A DNA stretch of 64,000 nucleotides from Streptomyces griseochromogenes (GTDB lineage: Bacteria; Actinomycetota; Actinomycetes; Streptomycetales; Streptomycetaceae). How positions within the stretch are numbered: the stretch's first letter is position 1; each line of letters begins with the position of its first letter. Under the pieces are notes generated by a model. It made no database searches. It saw only the letters and a list, made by a program, of their open reading frames with translations, and was not told the origin of the DNA. The stretch is taken from contig NZ_CP016279.1 of assembly GCF_001542625.1 (NCBI RefSeq), positions 1,984,001 to 2,048,000 on the forward strand, read 5' to 3'. Positions 60,085 through 64,000 of the stretch are shown one piece after another. Both the position numbers and the translations under genes were made by a program.

Positions 60085-61231
60085 ACGCGGGGTACGCGAA
60101 ACGCTCGGCTATGGCCTGGCCGTCGCCCTTGGCGTCGGTCGCGTCGACCGAGTAGACCAGGGTGCGGGAGAGGTCGGGGGTGGCGGCCATCACCGTGGCG
60201 TAGCCGGGCCGTGAGCCGGTCTTGCCCCAGATCACCTTGCCGTTCAGCTCGAACCGCTCCAGCGCCGCGCCGTAGCGCGCGCCGGGCACGTCGGGAAGCG
60301 TGAACATCTCCTTCAGCTGCGGCTCGGGCACCACCCGGCCGCGGAACAGCCCCACCAGCAGCTTCTCCAGGTCGGCGGTCGTGGAGATCAGGTCGCCGGC
60401 CGCCCACCGGTCGGACATGTTCCACTCGGTCACATCCACCAGCTTGCCGTCGATCCAGTCGTAGCCACGGTTGTGCGGTCCGTGGATACGCGGGTCGGCT
60501 CCGACGGGGAACGAGCTGTCCCGCATGCCGAGCGGCCGGAAGATCCGCACCGCGGCCTGGTGGGCGTACGAGTCGCCGGTCACCTTCTCTATGAGCATGC
60601 CGAGCACGGTGTAGTGAATGTTGTCGTACTCCTGGTGGGTGCCCGGCTCGTACGCCGGACCCTGGGCGACGGAGGACGCCACGACCTGCTGGGGCGTCAG
60701 CGTCTCGAAGCGGTGCGGGTACCCGTCCTCGACCGTGTCCCCGAGGGACGCACCCGGCCGCAGACCGCTGGTGTAGTTCAGCAACTGCCTCACGGTGATC
60801 GGGCGGAAGGCGTCGGTGAGCAGGCCCGGCAGATACCGCTGCACAGTGCCGTCGAGGTCGATGCGGCCCTCGGCGGCCAGCTGCAGCACGACCGCCGCGG
60901 TGACCACCTTCGTCACCGAACCGGCCCGGAAGCGTCCGTTCTCCAGCACCGGCGCCCCGGACCGGACGTCCCGCACTCCGGCCGTCCCACGCCACGTCCC
61001 CTTGCCGCCGACGCGGAGGGCCGCGGCGGTGGCGTCGTGGTCGGGCAGCCCGGCGATCGCCGCGGCCAGGGCTTTGGCGTCCGGACCGGTCGTCGTGCCG
61101 GTCGCCGTGCCGCTCGTCGTGCCGGTCGCCGTCCGGTCGGGCGCGGCGAAGGCGGGGGCCACCAGCGGGCCGGCCGCCAGGGCCAGCGCGAGGGCGGCGG
61201 CGAGGACGGTGCCGCGGCTGCGTGGGCGCAT
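60074..61231 (-). CDS. Secreted serine hydrolase (beta-lactamase / DD-peptidase class C family)
   Basis: A 385-residue exported enzyme. A signal peptide (1 to about 30, ending AFAAP) is followed by a Thr/Gly-rich linker and the class C fold: nucleophile motif GSVTK (SxxK), the YTSG motif, and GKTGS near the end as KTG box. YDNIHYTVLGMLIEKVTGDS and GLMxxxD-type regions fit D-alanyl-D-alanine carboxypeptidases and esterases of this group. The ATG at 61231 has AAGGAG seven bases upstream; a longer frame to 61288 is unlikely. Confidence 0.9.
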   Translation of the reverse strand: MRPRSRGTVLAAALALALAAGPLVAPAFAAPDRTATGTTSGTATGTTTGPDAKALAAAIAGLPDHDATAAALRVGGKGTWRGTAGVRDVRSGAPVLENGRFRAGSVTKVVTAAVVLQLAAEGRIDLDGTVQRYLPGLLTDAFRPITVRQLLNYTSGLRPGASLGDTVEDGYPHRFETLTPQQVVASSVAQGPAYEPGTHQEYDNIHYTVLGMLIEKVTGDSYAHQAAVRIFRPLGMRDSSFPVGADPRIHGPHNRGYDWIDGKLVDVTEWNMSDRWAAGDLISTTADLEKLLVGLFRGRVVPEPQLKEMFTLPDVPGARYGAALERFELNGKVIWGKTGSRPGYATVMAATPDLSRTLVYSVDATDAKGDGQAIAERFAYPAFKR

Positions 61232-61521
61232 GAGGATGCTCCTTGAGTTGTCGAGCCCTTGAGAGACCGGTCTGCGGTTCGTGATCATCTTCGGGCTCCG
61301 CGGGCTCCCGGCACATCGGGGCCGCCCCTGACCGGACCCCGGTCAACTGACGGAGATGTCAGGGAAATTGTCAGGGTCGACCCTCAGGGGGCGCGGCGCG
61401 CCCGTCCGCTCCCGCGTGCCCGAGACACGCAAAAAGTGTTATCCGCGGGACCCGCGGCCCGTCTCCGGCGTGTGACCCCCGACATGGCAGGCGGCCCGGT
61501 CCCGGCTGAGAGGGTGCGGGC

Positions 61522-63195
61522 ATGAACGCGGGCACCGGAACGGACCTGGACGGACGGCGGTGGCGTGCCACCGTGGCGGCCGCGCAGGCCGGTGACCGGC
61601 AGGCGCTGGACGAACTGCTCCAGGGCTGGTTGCCGCTGGTCTACAACGTCGTCGGCCGCGCGCTGAACGGCCACGCCGACGTCGACGACGTCGTCCAGGA
61701 GACCATGCTCCGCGCCGTCGACCATCTCGGCACGCTCCGCGACCCGGACAGCTTCCGGTCCTGGCTGATGGCCATCGCCATGCGGCAGATCCGCGAGCGG
61801 GCGCGCAAGGGGAGGGCGCACCGGTCGGTCGAGGGCGCACCGGACGGCACCGGCGACTTCGCCGAGCTGGCCGTTCTGCGGCTCCAGCTGGAGGGCCAGC
61901 GGCGCGAGGTGGCGCAGGCCGTGCGCTGGCTGGACGCCGAGGACCGGCAGTTGCTGTCGCTGTGGTGGCTGGAGGTGGCCGGCGAGCTGACCCGGCGCGA
62001 GCTGGCGGCGGCCGTCGGTATCAGCAGGCAGCACGCCGCCGTCCGCGTCCAGCGGATGAAAGCGCGTCTGGAGACCTCCCGGGGCATCGTGCGGGCCCTG
62101 GCCGACGCCTGCCCCGAACTGCGCGAACTGACCGCCCGCTGGCCCGGTCGCCCCGACTCGGTGTGGCGCAAGCGGCTCGCCCGGCACATACGGGGCTGCG
62201 GCCACTGCGGCGACGTCCGCGAGCCCGTCGTACCCGCCGAGCGGCTCATCGCCGGGATCGCCCTCGTGCCCGTGCCCGCCGGCTTCACCCTGTCGCTGGC
62301 CCTCGGCGGCAAGACGGCGGCCCCGGCCACCACCGCCGGCTGGTCCGCCAAGGTGCTGGGCGCCCTGACCAAGCCCGCCGTGGCCGTGACGGCGAGCGCG
62401 ACCCTCGTGGCGGGCGGCGCCTACGTCGTCGTACGCCCCCCTGGCACATCACCCGCACCAACGGCACCGACACCCACAGCGCCCCACACGACCGGCCGGC
62501 CCCCGGCCGCCTCGGCATCCCCGCCGCCCTCCCTCTCTCCCACCCCGTCGCCGGCCCGGCGGACGGACGCCTACGGCACGGTCGTCGACGCGGTCGACCG
62601 GGCGCCCGCGCCGGACACGCCTCCGGCGGCGCTGCCCCAACGGCCGGAGACCCGCGTGACCAGCACCGGTGGCGCGCACGCCGTCATGAACCACCGCGGG
62701 GACAGCGTGACGCTCAGCGGCGAGGGCTATGTGCTGGTCCGCTGGCAGATCTCGCCGCAGCACCGGGCCGGCAGCCTCGTCATGCCGAGCTGGACCGGAC
62801 TCAAGGGCAGGCTCTTCCACGTGGCCTCGGGCGGCGGCCGCCGCATGGACGACCCCGTCAGCGCTTCCGACCGGACCGCCACCGGCATGGGCGACTCGGC
62901 CGTCGGCTACGCCGTCCCGCCGGCCGGCACCCAGCAGATGTGGCAGAACGAGTACTTCTACCTCGACGGCAGTGTCACCCTCACCTCGAACGAGCGCGGT
63001 GCCGACTACGGCCTGAGCGTCTTCCCGACCACCTGGGACGCCGTGGAGAAGGACATCACGACCGGCCCCGCCCAGGGCGCGAAGCGCTACGGCCTGGTCC
63101 GCGACACCGGCGAGGACTCCGCCCCCGTCCCGCAGTACCTCACCCGCACCACCCCCGCCGACCCGGCGACCGTGCCTCAGCACTCACGCGTGTAG
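61522..63195 (+). CDS. ECF sigma factor fused to zinc-finger, transmembrane and extracytoplasmic segments
   Basis: A 557-residue protein. Residues 1-190 are an ECF sigma: region 2 (LVYNVVGRALNGHADVDDVV, QETMLRAVD) and region 4 (LDAEDRQLLSLWWLE, LAAAVGISRQHAAVRVQRMK). An H...CGHC motif (ARHIRGCGHCGD, about 222-231) resembles the zinc finger of anti-sigma factors. A hydrophobic helix follows (AVTASATLVAGGAYVVV, about 290-307), then a Pro/Ser/Thr linker and an outer domain of about 200 residues with aromatic-rich strands (MWQNEYFYLDGSV). Sigma and anti-sigma parts are thus in one membrane-tethered chain. It converges on the GDPD gene with a 12-bp overlap. Confidence 0.85.
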   Translation: MNAGTGTDLDGRRWRATVAAAQAGDRQALDELLQGWLPLVYNVVGRALNGHADVDDVVQETMLRAVDHLGTLRDPDSFRSWLMAIAMRQIRERARKGRAHRSVEGAPDGTGDFAELAVLRLQLEGQRREVAQAVRWLDAEDRQLLSLWWLEVAGELTRRELAAAVGISRQHAAVRVQRMKARLETSRGIVRALADACPELRELTARWPGRPDSVWRKRLARHIRGCGHCGDVREPVVPAERLIAGIALVPVPAGFTLSLALGGKTAAPATTAGWSAKVLGALTKPAVAVTASATLVAGGAYVVVRPPGTSPAPTAPTPTAPHTTGRPPAASASPPPSLSPTPSPARRTDAYGTVVDAVDRAPAPDTPPAALPQRPETRVTSTGGAHAVMNHRGDSVTLSGEGYVLVRWQISPQHRAGSLVMPSWTGLKGRLFHVASGGGRRMDDPVSASDRTATGMGDSAVGYAVPPAGTQQMWQNEYFYLDGSVTLTSNERGADYGLSVFPTTWDAVEKDITTGPAQGAKRYGLVRDTGEDSAPVPQYLTRTTPADPATVPQHSRV

Positions 63196-63903
63196 CGCTC
63201 CTCGGGAGTTCGCCGGCCGGCCGCCGTTGCGCAGGGCGTGCAGTGTGTCGATGCGGTTCGTGGTGATCGAGTCGACGCCCAGGTCCAGGAGGCGGCGCAT
63301 GGTGCGGCGGGTGTCCGGGGTCCAGACCGACAGGAGGCAGCCGTCGTGGTGGACGCGGGCCGCCAGGTCCCGGTCGACCAGGGAGAAGCGGTAGTTGAGC
63401 CAGCGGGGACGCACCGCCGCCAGCAGCGCGGGGCGGGGCGGAGCCAGGGTCGTCCAGGTCAGGGCGATCTCGGCGGACGGATCCTCGGCGCGGACGGCGA
63501 GCATGGCCTCGGCGTGCGCGCAGTAGTAGACGCGGTCCTGGGCTCCGGACTGTCGTACGACGTCCATGATCTGCCGCACGGTCCGGCGGTCGACCCGGCC
63601 GCACAGGTCCACCATCACCCGGCTGTCGCCGGTCGCGGTCAGGGCCTCGTCCAGGGTGGGCACTCCGCCCGCCGTGAGCCCGCGCACCTCGTCGGCCGAG
63701 AGCGAGCGCAGGGGACGGTCGTGTTCCCACAGCCGCTTCAGCGTCTCGTCGTGCAGCAGCACGGGGACGCCGTCGCGGGTGAGCCGTACGTCGATCTCCA
63801 CCGCGTCCGCGCCCTGGTCGAGCGCGGAACGCAGTGAGGCGACGGTGTTCTCGCGGAAGCGGTAGGGGTCGCCGCGGTGGGCCACGGCGGTCACGGTCTG
63901 CAT
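63184..63903 (-). CDS. Glycerophosphodiester phosphodiesterase
   Basis: About 239 residues, cytosolic. It begins MQTVTAVAHRGDPYRFREN (HRG motif), then AVEIDVRLTRDGVPVLLHDE (ExD and HD metal and catalytic residues), and ends with SVWTPDTRRTMRRLLDLGVD (VWTxN region), SITTNRID. It releases glycerol-3-phosphate from deacylated phospholipids. In-frame starts at 63912, 63921 and 63936 are also possible. Overlaps the ECF gene by 12 bp. Confidence 0.9.
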   Translation of the reverse strand: MQTVTAVAHRGDPYRFRENTVASLRSALDQGADAVEIDVRLTRDGVPVLLHDETLKRLWEHDRPLRSLSADEVRGLTAGGVPTLDEALTATGDSRVMVDLCGRVDRRTVRQIMDVVRQSGAQDRVYYCAHAEAMLAVRAEDPSAEIALTWTTLAPPRPALLAAVRPRWLNYRFSLVDRDLAARVHHDGCLLSVWTPDTRRTMRRLLDLGVDSITTNRIDTLHALRNGGRPANSRGALHA

Positions 63904-63946
63904 GCCCCCCATTGTGGCCATGCGGACCGTGGTCATGGCGCAGGGA

Positions 63947-64000
63947 TCAGGGAGCGAGCCAGTTCGTGGTGTACGTGTCGATCTCCTGGGCGATCCGGGC
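63947..64000 (-). CDS. 3' end of an unidentified gene (cut by window edge)
   Basis: An open minus-strand frame enters from the right edge and ends at TGA, coding for RIAQEIDTYTTNWLAP. Nearly every third base is G or C, as in the real genes here, and the stop lies 43 bp from the GDPD start, so it is probably the upstream gene of the same run. Too short to identify. Confidence 0.5.
   Translation of the reverse strand, partial: ARIAQEIDTYTTNWLAP

Overview
The window is high-GC actinobacterial DNA and almost certainly comes from a Streptomyces chromosome. The evidence is strong GC3 bias, frequent GTG starts, a sporulation sigma factor of WhiG type, the gene order rpsB-tsf-pyrH-frr-cdsA-rlmN, an XRE/DUF397 pair and an LAETG sortase substrate. 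No tRNA, rRNA, CRISPR array, insertion sequence or phage gene was seen.

Region 1 (1-22.5 kb) looks like conserved core. It holds the 3' end of whiG, a TetR regulator, a secreted M23 peptidase, ribosomal protein S2, EF-Ts, UMP kinase, ribosome recycling factor, CdsA and RlmN. A TPP riboswitch then leads a thiamine ABC transporter operon (binding lipoprotein, fused permease, ATPase). Next come an LAETG surface protein, a VOC protein and an FtsX-like ABC exporter. A polyamine block closes the region: Lrp regulator and class III aminotransferase on the minus strand, with an aminobutyraldehyde-type dehydrogenase and a PotD-like lipoprotein diverging from them.

Region 2 (22.6-43.1 kb) is an accessory island rich in conflict/immunity-type signalling proteins. 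It has two trypco2 proteins, a VMAP-C-like protein, an FxsT-like SAV_2336/NB-ARC/TPR protein, an HExxH peptide beta-hydroxylase-like enzyme beside a small FxsA-like peptide, and a trypsin-EAD2 protein. An alpha/beta hydrolase follows, then a trypsin-STAND protein translationally coupled to a TPR-CHAT protease. A two-helix membrane protein, a cupin-like protein and an inositol-monophosphatase-like protein run on from these. The most unusual feature is the FxsA-like peptide (31288-31491). It keeps the family core but has lost the C-terminal FxSxx motif, and no radical SAM FxsB is present.

Region 3 (42.9-53.6 kb) contains an XRE/DUF397 pair, a secreted DNRLRE protein with a cationic hydrophobic C-terminus followed 11 bp later by a small membrane protein (possible toxin/immunity pair), and a formamide module. 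In that module FmdB, an AmiS/UreI channel and formamidase diverge from an NAD-dependent formate dehydrogenase, which would take formamide to ammonia, formate and then CO2 plus NADH. An ArsB/SLC13-type permease follows.

Region 4 (53.7-59.5 kb) is one 1946-residue protein: TIR, degenerate calcineurin-like phosphoesterase, a possible nuclease-like segment, NACHT, pentapeptide repeats and 15 WD40 repeats. It looks like an NLR-type immune sensor whose phosphoesterase domain has lost its metal ligands.

Region 5 (59.5-64 kb) returns to ordinary genes: a membrane protein, a serine hydrolase, an ECF sigma factor fused to a transmembrane and extracytoplasmic part, a GDPD, and the 3' tip of a further gene. 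Function calls come from reading motifs by eye; no database search was possible.
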